A DNA stretch of 64,000 bases from Hymenobacter metallilatus. Its GTDB lineage: Bacteria; Bacteroidota; Bacteroidia; Cytophagales; Hymenobacteraceae. The stretch lies in the NCBI RefSeq assembly GCF_003944705.1, contig NZ_RWIS01000005.1, forward strand, positions 62,001-126,000, given 5' to 3'. Position numbers and translations under genes: made by a program. Shown here in pieces: positions 34,025 through 42,763 of this stretch. How positions within the stretch are numbered: the stretch's first letter is position 1; every line of letters starts with the position of its first letter. The notes beneath the pieces were generated by a model. It had not been told where the DNA came from, did not search any database, and was given only the letters and a program-made list of their open reading frames with translations.

Positions 34025-34954
34025 TTGAGCCACTACCCCAACGATACCGACTACCACCGCCCCGTGATGCTGCAGCAGTGCCTGGAGGCACTGGATTTGC
34101 AGCCCGGCGGCCGCTACGTAGATGTTACGTTTGGCGGGGGGGGCCACTCGGCCCGCATTCTGGAGCGGCTGGGGCCGGAAGGGCACCTCTACAGCTTCGA
34201 CCAGGACGCCGATGCCGAGCAGGAGGCCGCCAAACTGGCCCGGCCGCAGTTCACGTTTATTCGCAGCAATTTCCGCCAGCTGCACCAAGAGCTGCTGCGC
34301 CACAACGCCCTGCCCGTGGATGGGCTCCTGGCCGATCTGGGCGTGTCGTCGCACCAGTTCGATACCCCGGAGCGCGGCTTTAGCACCCGCTTCGACGGCC
34401 CCCTGGACATGCGCATGAACCCCGACGGCGACGATGCCTCCGCGGCTGATATCATCAACGAGTACCCGGAGGCCGAGCTGCACCGCATTTTTGGCATGTA
34501 CGGGGAAGTTACCAATGCCCGCACCCTGGCTGCCACGGTGGCCGCCGCCCGGCGTGGGCAGTCTATTACCACCATTGCGGCCCTCAAAAAGGCTATTGCC
34601 CCGGTTACGCCCCGGGGTAAGGAAAACAAGTACCTGGCCCAGGTATTCCAGGCCCTGCGCATCGAAGCCAACGACGAAATGGCCGCCCTGCGTGAGATGC
34701 TGGAGCAAACCGCTCAGGTGCTGCGCCCCGGCGGTCGGCTGGTGGTGATGAGCTACCACTCCCTGGAGGACCGGCTGGTGAAGAACTTCATTGCGAAAGG
34801 TAAATTCTTCGGGGAGGTGGAAAAAGACCTGTTCGGCCGTACCAACGTGCCCTTCGAAGCGTTGACCCGTAAGCCTGTGGAAGCCGACGCCGAAGAAATT
34901 GCCTTGAATAGCCGGGCCCGCAGTGTTAAGCTGCGGGTAGCAATTAAAAATTAA
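34025..34954 (+). CDS. rsmH: 16S rRNA (cytosine1402-N4)-methyltransferase
   Basis: A 309-residue SAM methyltransferase (MraW). Motifs are YHRPVMLQQCLEAL, YVDVTFGGGGHSARILE, LADLGVSSHQFD, RGFSTRFDGPLDMRM and SYHSLEDRLVKNF. Start is TTG at 34025 (MSHYPNDTDYHRPVML). The last codons, AIKN-stop, come from the left arm of an AT-rich repeat, replacing the expected short C-terminus. Confidence 0.95.
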   Translation: MSHYPNDTDYHRPVMLQQCLEALDLQPGGRYVDVTFGGGGHSARILERLGPEGHLYSFDQDADAEQEAAKLARPQFTFIRSNFRQLHQELLRHNALPVDGLLADLGVSSHQFDTPERGFSTRFDGPLDMRMNPDGDDASAADIINEYPEAELHRIFGMYGEVTNARTLAATVAAARRGQSITTIAALKKAIAPVTPRGKENKYLAQVFQALRIEANDEMAALREMLEQTAQVLRPGGRLVVMSYHSLEDRLVKNFIAKGKFFGEVEKDLFGRTNVPFEALTRKPVEADAEEIALNSRARSVKLRVAIKN

Positions 34955-35085
34955 GAATTAAAGATGACGCAGCTTTTGAAGATGGCGACGGGTAAGGTGC
35001 TGAGGATGAAAATATTCAGCCTAGTGAGCTGTGCAAAACAGGGGGAGCAAATTTTTAATTTTTAATGCTCATTTTTTAATTAAAG
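34941..35085. repeat. AT-rich inverted repeat between rsmH and ftsL
   Basis: The left arm CAATTAAAAATTAAGAATTA (34941-34960) overlaps the rsmH stop. The right arm (35049-35085) TTTTTAATTTTTAATGCTC...TTTTTTAATTAAAG is the inverse with mismatches and abuts the ftsL ATG. Confidence 0.75.
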
Positions 35086-35826
35086 ATGCCTGCCAACACG
35101 CTCCGACCAGCCAACCAACCCCGCGCCAACACCCCGCGTGAGGTGCCTGTCGTGGTGCCGGAACCAGTGGCGGCTCCCGAGCCGGCGCCGGCTCCCGCCC
35201 CCCGGTCGGCCCGGGCACCACGGGAACCGCGCCCGGCCGCTCAGAAGCGGAGCTCCTGGAGCGTGTTTTCCCTGCTGGAGCGTATTACGCGGGTAGATGG
35301 CTTGTTCCGGGAGGGGCTGCCGGTGCGCTACCTGCCCCACCTGCTGTTTATCATGTTCCTGACGCTGGTCTACATCGGCAACACGCACTACGCCACCCGC
35401 ATGAACCGCAGCATTCAGAAGCTGAAAGTGGAAACCGAAGACCTGCGGGCTGATTACACCACCCTGTCGTCAGATTACATGGAGGCCAGCAAGCAGAGTG
35501 AGGTGGCCCGTAAAGTAGCCGCCTACGGCCTCATTGAAAGCTCTTCGCCCCCGTTCCGCATTGCCGTGCCCGCCGGCCGCATTGATGAGGCCAAGCTGGA
35601 AGAGGTGCCCCTGCTAACGGCTGACTCCGTGGCTGCCATGGCCGCCCGCGCCAAGGCCGACTCGGTGCGCCGGGCTGCCGAGCGGGTACTCTCCGACGAC
35701 GACTCGGTGGCCGAAGCCGCCCCGCCCATGCCCATTGGCGTGGATGTGAACGGTAACCCGGTGCCCACCACTCCTGAACCATCTTCCAATCGTTCTGCCC
35801 CCCGTCGCAATGAAAGGAAACGTTAA
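35086..35826 (+). CDS. ftsL: FtsL-like divisome protein (extended)
   Basis: A 246-residue bitopic protein with a Pro/Ala-rich cytoplasmic tail (~75 residues), one membrane helix (about 85-103, LPHLLFIMFLTLVYIG) and a coiled coil (MNRSIQKLKVETEDLRADYTTLSSDYM). The C-terminal ~80 residues are Asp/Ser/Ala-rich and low-complexity. It is about twice the length of E. coli FtsL. Identity rests on position between rsmH and ftsI and on topology. The gene overlaps ftsI by 17 bp. Confidence 0.8.
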   Translation: MPANTLRPANQPRANTPREVPVVVPEPVAAPEPAPAPAPRSARAPREPRPAAQKRSSWSVFSLLERITRVDGLFREGLPVRYLPHLLFIMFLTLVYIGNTHYATRMNRSIQKLKVETEDLRADYTTLSSDYMEASKQSEVARKVAAYGLIESSSPPFRIAVPAGRIDEAKLEEVPLLTADSVAAMAARAKADSVRRAAERVLSDDDSVAEAAPPMPIGVDVNGNPVPTTPEPSSNRSAPRRNERKR

Positions 35827-38116
35827 AAAAAGCATTGTAACCCGCGTCCGGCTGGCTTTTCTGGGTGTCTGTCTGTTCTCCTGCGCCGTGGTCTGGAAAA
35901 TCGGGCAGGTGCAGTTTAAGGAAGGGGCCCGCTGGCGGGCCCTGGAGCAGGAGCGGCGCGTTACCTACCAGCCCGTACCGGCTACCCGGGGCAATATTTT
36001 CGCCTCCGATGGCCGCAGCATCATGGCTACCTCCCTGCCCTTCTACCGGGTGGCTTGGGACCCGAGCGTGGTAACTGACAAGATATTCACTACCCAGGCC
36101 GCTGATTCGCTGGCGGAAATGCTTTCCCGCTTTTTCGGCGACCGAACGAAGCGGGAGTATTTGATGACGCTTAACAAGGCCAGGAACAAGAAGTCACGCT
36201 ACCTGCGCCTGAACTCCCGGCAGATCAACTTCCAGGAAAAGAAAGAGTTGGCCCAGTGGCCCATTTTCCGGGCGGGTAAAAACAAAGGCGGCGTAATCTT
36301 CGAGAAAGTGGACAAGCGTTTCCGGCCCTTTGGGGGGTTGGCCCAGCGCACCATTGGCTTCGTGAACGAGGAAAAAAACGGGGCCGGGCTGGAGTTCACC
36401 TTCAACCGCCATTTGGCCGGCAAGGACGGGGAGGCTCTGTTTGAGCGGCTGCCCGGGGGCAACAAACCCATCTACGACGGCACCGAAGTAAAGCCCCAGC
36501 CCGGCTACGACATCAAAACCACCATTGACATTAACCTGCAGGACGTGGCCGAAAACGCCCTGTACAAAGCCCTGGTGGACAACGATGCCCAGTATGGGTG
36601 CGTGATTCTGATGGAAGTGAAAACCGGGGAAATCAAGGCCGTGGCCAACCTGGGTCGGGTAGCCGACGGCGTGTACCGCGAGGATTATAACTACGCCATT
36701 GCCGACCAGGGCCGTACCGAGCCGGGCTCCACCTTCAAGCTGGCTTCCCTGATGGCCGTGCTGGAAGCCAACCCCGATTTGCAGCTGACCGATACGGTGA
36801 ATACCGGCCGCACGGGCTCCATGAAAATTGGTGGGGCCGTAAAAACTGATACTCACGCCAACGGCCGTATTTCCCTCAAGCAGGTGTTCGAGAAGTCGTC
36901 CAACATTGGGGTGGCGGTGCTGGTAGATAAGCAGTTTGGCCGTAACCCGACGGAGTACACCGACTACCTCAAGAAATTCGGGCTGGATAAGCCCCTGGGC
37001 TTCCAGATGGCCGGGGAGGCCCGACCCTATATCAAAGACCCCCGAGACCGTACCTGGAGCCGCACCTCTCTTACCACCATGTGCATTGGCTACGAACTGA
37101 AGCTGGCGCCCTTGCAAACCCTGGCTTTTTACAACGCGGTGGCCAACGACGGGGTGAAGGTGCAGCCCATCATCGTAAAGGAAATCAAGCAGGCTGACAA
37201 CGTGCTGGAGCGCTTTGAGGCTCAGGTGCTGAACCCGAAAATCTGCTCCGACGAAACCCTGGCTAAAGTGCGCTCCATGATGGAAGGCGTGGTGAGTGAG
37301 GGTACTGCCCGCGGCATCCGCTCCAACGACTATGGCATTGCCGGCAAAACGGGCACGGCCTGGAAGTTCAAGAACGGAGCCTACACCAAAATGTACTCTA
37401 CCAGCTTCTGCGGCTACTTCCCGGCCGAAAATCCCAAGTACAGCTGCATTGTGGTAGTCGATTCGCCCAAGCGGGGCGGCTGGTCGGGGGCTGAGGTATC
37501 GGCGCCGGTGTTCAAGGAAGTGGCCGATAAGGCCATGGCCCGCGACGCGGCCAGCCTGCGGCCGTTGCTGGCCCGGGCGCCGGTGTCCCGCTCCCGGGTA
37601 CCCTTCGTGCGGGCCGGTATGCAGGACGAGCTGACAATGGTATTCGCCCAGTTGGGCGTGGGCCACGACGGGGCCACCGGTACCGACGACTGGGTGCGCA
37701 CTACCGCCGGCGCCAGCGCCGAAAAGCTGGCCCTGCGGCCCATGCCCGTACGCCCCGGCCGGGTACCCAACGTGCAGGGCCTTACCCTCCGCGACGCCCT
37801 GTTTCTGCTCGAAAACCGGGGCCTGCGGGTACGCAGCCTGGGCACCGGCCGCGTGAAGGCGCAGTCCGTTGCGGCCGGCTCGGCGGTGCGGCGTGGTACC
37901 ACGGTAGTATTGCAGCTGGAAGCCATTGGCCGGCTGCAGGCCGCCCCGGTGCCAGTGGCGGCCCCCGAAGCTGCCCCCACGGAACAGGCGGGCCACGCTG
38001 CGGCACCTGCCGCCGCCAGCATTACCGGCAAGCCAAAACCGGCGGACCGGAAATCCGCCTCGCCTCCCCACAAGCAAACGGCTTCGGTAAAAGCCGCACC
38101 GAAGCCCAAAGCCTGA
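35810..38116 (+). CDS. ftsI: Penicillin-binding protein 3 / FtsI with PASTA domain
   Basis: A 768-residue septal transpeptidase. One N-terminal membrane helix is followed by a pedestal domain (RRVTYQPVPATRGNIFASDGR) and the transpeptidase. Active-site motifs are STFK (EPGSTFKLASL, Ser about 309), SSN (EKSSNIGVAV) and KTGTA (about 513). One PASTA domain follows (VPNVQGLTLRDALFLLENRGLRV), then a Pro/Ala-rich tail of ~75 residues. It crosslinks septal peptidoglycan with FtsW. The PASTA domain is common in Bacteroidota FtsI but absent in E. coli. Confidence 0.95.
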   Translation: MKGNVKKSIVTRVRLAFLGVCLFSCAVVWKIGQVQFKEGARWRALEQERRVTYQPVPATRGNIFASDGRSIMATSLPFYRVAWDPSVVTDKIFTTQAADSLAEMLSRFFGDRTKREYLMTLNKARNKKSRYLRLNSRQINFQEKKELAQWPIFRAGKNKGGVIFEKVDKRFRPFGGLAQRTIGFVNEEKNGAGLEFTFNRHLAGKDGEALFERLPGGNKPIYDGTEVKPQPGYDIKTTIDINLQDVAENALYKALVDNDAQYGCVILMEVKTGEIKAVANLGRVADGVYREDYNYAIADQGRTEPGSTFKLASLMAVLEANPDLQLTDTVNTGRTGSMKIGGAVKTDTHANGRISLKQVFEKSSNIGVAVLVDKQFGRNPTEYTDYLKKFGLDKPLGFQMAGEARPYIKDPRDRTWSRTSLTTMCIGYELKLAPLQTLAFYNAVANDGVKVQPIIVKEIKQADNVLERFEAQVLNPKICSDETLAKVRSMMEGVVSEGTARGIRSNDYGIAGKTGTAWKFKNGAYTKMYSTSFCGYFPAENPKYSCIVVVDSPKRGGWSGAEVSAPVFKEVADKAMARDAASLRPLLARAPVSRSRVPFVRAGMQDELTMVFAQLGVGHDGATGTDDWVRTTAGASAEKLALRPMPVRPGRVPNVQGLTLRDALFLLENRGLRVRSLGTGRVKAQSVAAGSAVRRGTTVVLQLEAIGRLQAAPVPVAAPEAAPTEQAGHAAAPAAASITGKPKPADRKSASPPHKQTASVKAAPKPKA

Positions 38117-38164
38117 AAAGGCCCTATCCAATTCCGCTAACTCCTGCGCCACCGCGGCGCGCTC

Positions 38165-39658
38165 TTGTCTGCATCCGCTTTGAACAACGCGCAACCCTTA
38201 CTTTCTGCCCTTCTCGGCGTAGTAGCCGTGCAGGCCCAGCATGGGCCCGCAGCTATGCCCATTACCAGCCTTACGCTGGACTCGCGCCAGGCCCGGCCGG
38301 GCGCGGTGTTCTTCGCGTTGCGCGGCACTGCCACCGATGGGCACCAGTTTATCCAGAAGGCTGCGGAACAGGGGGCGGCGGCCGTAGTGTGTGAGGAACT
38401 GCCTGCTGAATTAAACCCCACTACAACCTACGTGCAGGTGCCCGATTCGGCGGAGGCTATGGCCCGGATGGCGGCCGAATTCTACGGTCACCCCTCGCGC
38501 CGGCTGCAGCTGGTAGGCGTAACGGGTACCAACGGCAAAACCACCTGCGCTACCATGCTGCATAAGCTGTTCCGGGAGCTGGGCTACCACTGCGGGCTGC
38601 TGAGCACGGTACAGAATCAGATTGACGAGCAGGTAATTCCGGCTACCCATACCACCCCCGATGCTATTCGTCTGAACGAGCTGCTGGCCCAGATGCTACG
38701 GGCCGGCTGCACCCACGTGTTTATGGAGGTAAGCAGCCACTCGGTGGTGCAGCACCGCATTACGGGTCTGCACTTTGCCGGGGGTATCTTCACCAACCTC
38801 ACCCACGACCACCTCGACTACCACGGCACCTTCGATAATTACCTCAAGGCCAAAAAGGGCTTCTTTGACCAGTTGCCGAAGTCGGCTTTTGCCCTCACCA
38901 ACGCCGACGATAAGCGTGGCCCCGTGATGCTGCAGAATGTGCTGGGCCGCCGCGAAACCTATTCTCTGCGAGGAAATGGCAACTTCCGGGGCCGGCTGCT
39001 GGAAAACGCCGTGCACGGCCTGCACCTGGAAATTGATGGGCGGGAAGTACAGTTCCGGCTGATTGGGGTGTTCAACGCTTACAACCTGCTGGCCATCTAC
39101 GGGGCGGCGGTGCTGCTGGGGGAGGAGCCCACGGAGGTGCTTACCGTGCTGTCGGGTCTAACCTCGGCGCCGGGGCGCTTCGAGCCGGTAGTGTCGGAAA
39201 AGGCCCGCATTACGGGTATCGTGGATTATGCCCACACCCCCGATGCCCTGGAAAACGTGCTCCAGACCATTGCCGACATTCGCCAGCCCAGCCAGCAGGT
39301 AATTACGGTGGTGGGCTGCGGGGGCAACCGGGACGGGGCCAAGCGCCCCATCATGGCCCGCTTGGCCGCCGAGCTATCCAGCCGCGCCGTGCTGACCTCC
39401 GACAACCCCCGCTTCGAGGACCCCAACGACATCCTGACCCAGATGCAGGCCGGCGTGCCCACCGAGGCCCTGGGCAAGGTGCTCACCATTGCCGACCGGC
39501 GCGAGGCCATCAAAACCGCCGTAGCCCTGGCCGGGCCCCACGATATTGTGCTGGTAGCCGGCAAAGGCCACGAAACCTACCAGGAAATCCAAGGCGTCAA
39601 AACCGATTTTGATGACAAGCTAGTGCTCCAGCAGATGTTTGAGTTGCTGGGGAAATGA
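38165..39658 (+). CDS. murE: UDP-MurNAc-L-Ala-D-Glu--meso-DAP ligase
   Basis: A 497-residue ATP-dependent Mur ligase. The ATP loop is GVTGTNGKTTCATML, and the DNPR motif (LTSDNPRFEDP) indicates meso-diaminopimelate as substrate. ITSLTLDSRQARPGAVFFA is the N-terminal domain signature. Start is TTG at 38165. It follows ftsI after 48 bp. Confidence 0.94.
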   Translation: MSASALNNAQPLLSALLGVVAVQAQHGPAAMPITSLTLDSRQARPGAVFFALRGTATDGHQFIQKAAEQGAAAVVCEELPAELNPTTTYVQVPDSAEAMARMAAEFYGHPSRRLQLVGVTGTNGKTTCATMLHKLFRELGYHCGLLSTVQNQIDEQVIPATHTTPDAIRLNELLAQMLRAGCTHVFMEVSSHSVVQHRITGLHFAGGIFTNLTHDHLDYHGTFDNYLKAKKGFFDQLPKSAFALTNADDKRGPVMLQNVLGRRETYSLRGNGNFRGRLLENAVHGLHLEIDGREVQFRLIGVFNAYNLLAIYGAAVLLGEEPTEVLTVLSGLTSAPGRFEPVVSEKARITGIVDYAHTPDALENVLQTIADIRQPSQQVITVVGCGGNRDGAKRPIMARLAAELSSRAVLTSDNPRFEDPNDILTQMQAGVPTEALGKVLTIADRREAIKTAVALAGPHDIVLVAGKGHETYQEIQGVKTDFDDKLVLQQMFELLGK

Positions 39659-39782
39659 GTTTCTGGTTATTCGTTTTTTGTTTTTCGGAGCTGGCCCGGT
39701 AGAAGGTGCGTGTTAATAAGCTCTTGAAAAACAACGCATAACCAGAAACGGACAACGAAAAACGAGAAACGAACAACGAAAA
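39659..39782. repeat. Inverted repeat between murE and mraY
   Basis: GTTTCTGGTTAT (39659-39670) pairs with ATAACCAGAAAC (39738-39749). CGTTTTTTGTTTTTCG pairs with the nearby CGAAAAACGAGAAACG. This is the CGTTTTTCGTTGTT/AACAACGAAAAACG family. Confidence 0.75.
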
Positions 39783-39838
39783 CCCGAATCTTTGCAGCTT
39801 GGAATTCATCTGCTGGCCATCTGCTGACCCCTGCGCTC

Positions 39839-41059
39839 ATGCTGTATTACCTTTTTAACTACCTCTACAAAGTGTACCACCTGCCGGGTACGGGCGTATT
39901 TCAGTACAGCTCGTTCCGGGCGGCCCTGGCGGTAGTTACCTCACTTATTATTGCGCAGTTTTTTGGGGCTCCCCTCATCCGGGCGTTGCAGCGGCAGCAA
40001 ATTGGTGAAACCATCCGCGACCTGGGCCTGCAGGGGCAGCTGGAGAAAAAAGGCACTCCCACTATGGGCGGCCTCATCATCCTGCTGGCTATTCTGGTGC
40101 CGGTGCTGCTGTTTGCCAAGCTCGACAACATCTACATCGTGCTCATGCTGCTGAGTACCGTGTGGCTGGGCCTGATTGGCTTCGTGGACGACTACATTAA
40201 AGTGGTGAAGAAGGATAAGGAGGGGCTGGCTGGCCGCTTCAAAATTCTGGGTCAGGTAGGGCTGGGCCTCACGGTGGGCTGGGTGCTGTTTTTCAGCAAG
40301 GACGTAACCGTACGCCAGTACGCGCTGCCCAACGGCGCCTTCTCGGCCGTGGATGCCAGCTCCGTGTACCAGGATGTAAAGCTGATGATTACCACCGTGC
40401 CCTTCCTCAAGAACAACGAGCTGAATTACGGCGACCTGTTTGCCACGGCCGGCGACTTTTTCAACGAGTACTACGCCTTCTTCTACATTCCCATCGTCAT
40501 CGTCATCATTACGGCGGTGAGCAACGGGGCCAACATCACCGACGGCCTCGACGGGCTGGCGGCCGGCACTTCGGCCATCATTGGCATCACGCTGGCCATC
40601 TTCGCCTTTGTGAGCGGCAACGCCCTGCTGGCTGATTACCTCGACATCATGTTCATTCCGAACTCCGGGGAGCTGGTGATTTTCTGCGCTGCCTTCGTGG
40701 GGGCCTGCGTGGGCTTTCTGTGGTACAACTCCTACCCGGCCCAGGTGTTCATGGGCGACACCGGCTCCTTGGCCATCGGCGGCATTATTGCCGTGCTGGC
40801 CATCATCGTGCGCAAGGAGCTGCTGATTCCGGTGCTGTGCGGGGTGTTCCTGATTGAAAACCTCTCGGTGATGGTACAGGTGAGCTACTTTAAATACACC
40901 CGCCGCAAGTATGGCGAAGGCCGCCGCCTGCTGCGCATGTCGCCCCTGCACCACCACTACCAGAAGCTGGGCTACCACGAATCCAAAATCGTGTCCCGGT
41001 TCTGGATTGTGGGAATTATGCTGGCGGTGCTGACTCTGGTAACCTTAAAACTGCGCTAA
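39839..41059 (+). CDS. mraY: Phospho-MurNAc-pentapeptide transferase
   Basis: A 406-residue, ten-helix membrane enzyme making lipid I. Diagnostic motifs are [19 protein letters not shown] (Asp-Asp), [27 protein letters not shown] and [13 protein letters not shown]. It is ~45 residues longer than the E. coli enzyme because of an insert near 150-215 ([21 protein letters not shown]), seen in related Bacteroidota. Confidence 0.95.
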   Translation: MLYYLFNYLYKVYHLPGTGVFQYSSFRAALAVVTSLIIAQFFGAPLIRALQRQQIGETIRDLGLQGQLEKKGTPTMGGLIILLAILVPVLLFAKLDNIYIVLMLLSTVWLGLIGFVDDYIKVVKKDKEGLAGRFKILGQVGLGLTVGWVLFFSKDVTVRQYALPNGAFSAVDASSVYQDVKLMITTVPFLKNNELNYGDLFATAGDFFNEYYAFFYIPIVIVIITAVSNGANITDGLDGLAAGTSAIIGITLAIFAFVSGNALLADYLDIMFIPNSGELVIFCAAFVGACVGFLWYNSYPAQVFMGDTGSLAIGGIIAVLAIIVRKELLIPVLCGVFLIENLSVMVQVSYFKYTRRKYGEGRRLLRMSPLHHHYQKLGYHESKIVSRFWIVGIMLAVLTLVTLKLR

Positions 41060-41063
41060 TGTT

Positions 41064-41163
41064 GGTTCCCGCAGAGGACGCAGAGTTTTCCGCAGAAGGC
41101 GCAGAGTCGTTCTGGAACGACTCTGCGCCTTCTGCGGAAAACTCTGCGTCCTCTGCGGGAACC
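41064..41163. repeat. Perfect 49-bp palindrome between mraY and murD
   Basis: Arms 41064-41112 and 41115-41163 are exact inverse copies with only a 2-nt (TG) centre. Each arm contains GCAGAGGACGCAGAG and GCAGAAGGCGCAGAG. It starts 4 bp after the mraY stop and ends 15 bp before the murD ATG. As RNA it would be a 49-bp hairpin with essentially no loop. Confidence 0.97.
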
Positions 41164-41178
41164 TATAAAGAACGACTC

Positions 41179-42564
41179 ATGCACTACGTCATCTTAGGAG
41201 CCGGGGAAAGTGGGGTAGGAGCGGCGCTGCTCGCGCAAGCCAAAGGCCACACCGTGTTTGTGTCCGACAAAAGCCCTATCCAGCCCGCCTACAAGCAAAA
41301 GCTGGAAGCCGCCGGTATTCCTTTCGAGGAAAACCAGCACACCGAAGCTGAAATCCTGCGGGCCGATGAGGTGGTGAAAAGCCCCGGTATCCCGGAGAAG
41401 GCGCCCATTATTCAGGCCCTGAGAGCAAAAGGCACGCCCATTATTTCGGAAATTGAGCTGGCCGGCCGCTACACCCAGGCCCGGTGCATCTGCATCACGG
41501 GTACTAACGGCAAGACCACTACCACGCTGCTTACCTACCACTTGCTCAAGGAAGCAGGCCTGAGTGTAGGCCTGGCCGGCAACGTGGGTTACTCCCTGGC
41601 TGAGCAGGTAATTGAGGACCAGCACGACTACTACGTAGTGGAGCTGAGTTCCTTTCAGTTGGATGATACCTACGAATTTCAGCCCTGGATTTCGGTGTTG
41701 CTCAATATCACCCCCGACCACCTCGACCGGTACGGCTATTCCCTGGAAAGCTATGCCCGGGCCAAGCTGCGCATTATGCGCAACCAGGACAGCAACGGCT
41801 ACTTCATTTACAACGCCGACGACGAGAACATTCAGCGCTATTTCCAGGCGGCCTTACGGCCGGTGCAGCAGTTGCCGTTCAGCCTGCACCACCGCCCCGA
41901 TTATCACTTAGGCGCTTACTACCTGGCCGATGCGCAGGTGTGCGTGGATTTGCAGCCCGGTTACTACAATAAAACGGAGCAGCTTAGCACCGCCGCTTCC
42001 CCATTGATTGGGCAGCACAACCGCCAGAATATGCTGGCCGCCGTGCTCTGTGCCCGCCTGGCCGGCATCGAGAAGGCGCAGATTGAAACCAGCCTGGCGT
42101 CCTTTCACAACGCCGACCACCGTCTGCAACCCGTCGGCGACATTGGCGGGGCCCGTTTTATCAACGACAGCAAGGCCACCAACGTGGAAGCCGCCTGGTA
42201 CGCGCTGGACGGCATCCACCAGCCCATCATCTGGATTGCCGGCGGCACCGACAAAGGCAACGACTACTCCACGCTGATTCCGCTGGCCCAGCATAAGGTA
42301 AAAGCGCTGATTTGCCTGGGCGTGGATAACGAGAAGCTTAAAGCCAATTTTGGCCCCGTCGTGCCTCACCTGGAGGAAACCCGTAGCATGACCGACGCCG
42401 TGCAGCGCGCCGTCGGCCTCGCCGCCCCCGGCGACGTGGTGCTCCTCTCGCCCGCCTGCGCCTCTTTCGATTTATTCCGAAATTACGAGGACCGGGGCCG
42501 GCAGTTCATGCAGGCCGTGCAGCAACTCATTGACGATAAAACCAACGAAGAAGCCAACGAATAG
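41179..42564 (+). CDS. murD: UDP-MurNAc-L-Ala--D-Glu ligase
   Basis: A 461-residue Mur ligase. It begins MHYVILGAGESGVGAALLAQ; the ATP loop is ITGTNGKTTTTLLTYHLL, with NITPDHLDRY and FINDSKATNVEAAWYAL. ATG at 41179 was chosen: an in-frame ATG 40 codons earlier would translate the 49-bp palindrome, which is not family sequence. Confidence 0.94.
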   Translation: MHYVILGAGESGVGAALLAQAKGHTVFVSDKSPIQPAYKQKLEAAGIPFEENQHTEAEILRADEVVKSPGIPEKAPIIQALRAKGTPIISEIELAGRYTQARCICITGTNGKTTTTLLTYHLLKEAGLSVGLAGNVGYSLAEQVIEDQHDYYVVELSSFQLDDTYEFQPWISVLLNITPDHLDRYGYSLESYARAKLRIMRNQDSNGYFIYNADDENIQRYFQAALRPVQQLPFSLHHRPDYHLGAYYLADAQVCVDLQPGYYNKTEQLSTAASPLIGQHNRQNMLAAVLCARLAGIEKAQIETSLASFHNADHRLQPVGDIGGARFINDSKATNVEAAWYALDGIHQPIIWIAGGTDKGNDYSTLIPLAQHKVKALICLGVDNEKLKANFGPVVPHLEETRSMTDAVQRAVGLAAPGDVVLLSPACASFDLFRNYEDRGRQFMQAVQQLIDDKTNEEANE

Positions 42565-42570
42565 CAGCAC

Positions 42571-42715
42571 GTCATGCTGAGGCGTAGCGGAAGCATCTCA
42601 CTCGGCCACGTCAGAAGGTAACTGTCATGCTGAGCTTGCCGAAGCATCTCTACCGCTTCGTTAGGTTAGCATTGTAACGAAGCGGTAGAGATGCTTCGAC
42701 TTCGCTCAGCATGAT
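42571..42715. repeat. CATGCTGAGC-family inverted repeat between murD and ftsW
   Basis: The arms (42624-42663 and 42675-42715) match over ~40 bp with few differences; each contains GAAGCATCTCTACCGCTTCG or its inverse. A third, direct copy (GTCATGCTGAGGCGTAGCGG) lies at 42571-42601. There is no gene. Confidence 0.88.
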
Positions 42716-42763
42716 GTTCTATTAATTCGAACTCCATTTATTCACTCAGTCACCCACTCACCG

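Noticed and set aside
36194..38194. Long open frame on the minus strand (over 660 codons)
   Set aside because: It is antisense to ftsI/murE, which have full catalytic motifs; the frame is Gly/His/Gln-rich and typical of a GC-rich shadow.
41059..41178. Upstream ATG start for murD
   Set aside because: It would translate the 49-bp palindrome (SAEGAES / SAENSAS type residues), which is not part of MurD; ATG at 41179 fits the family.
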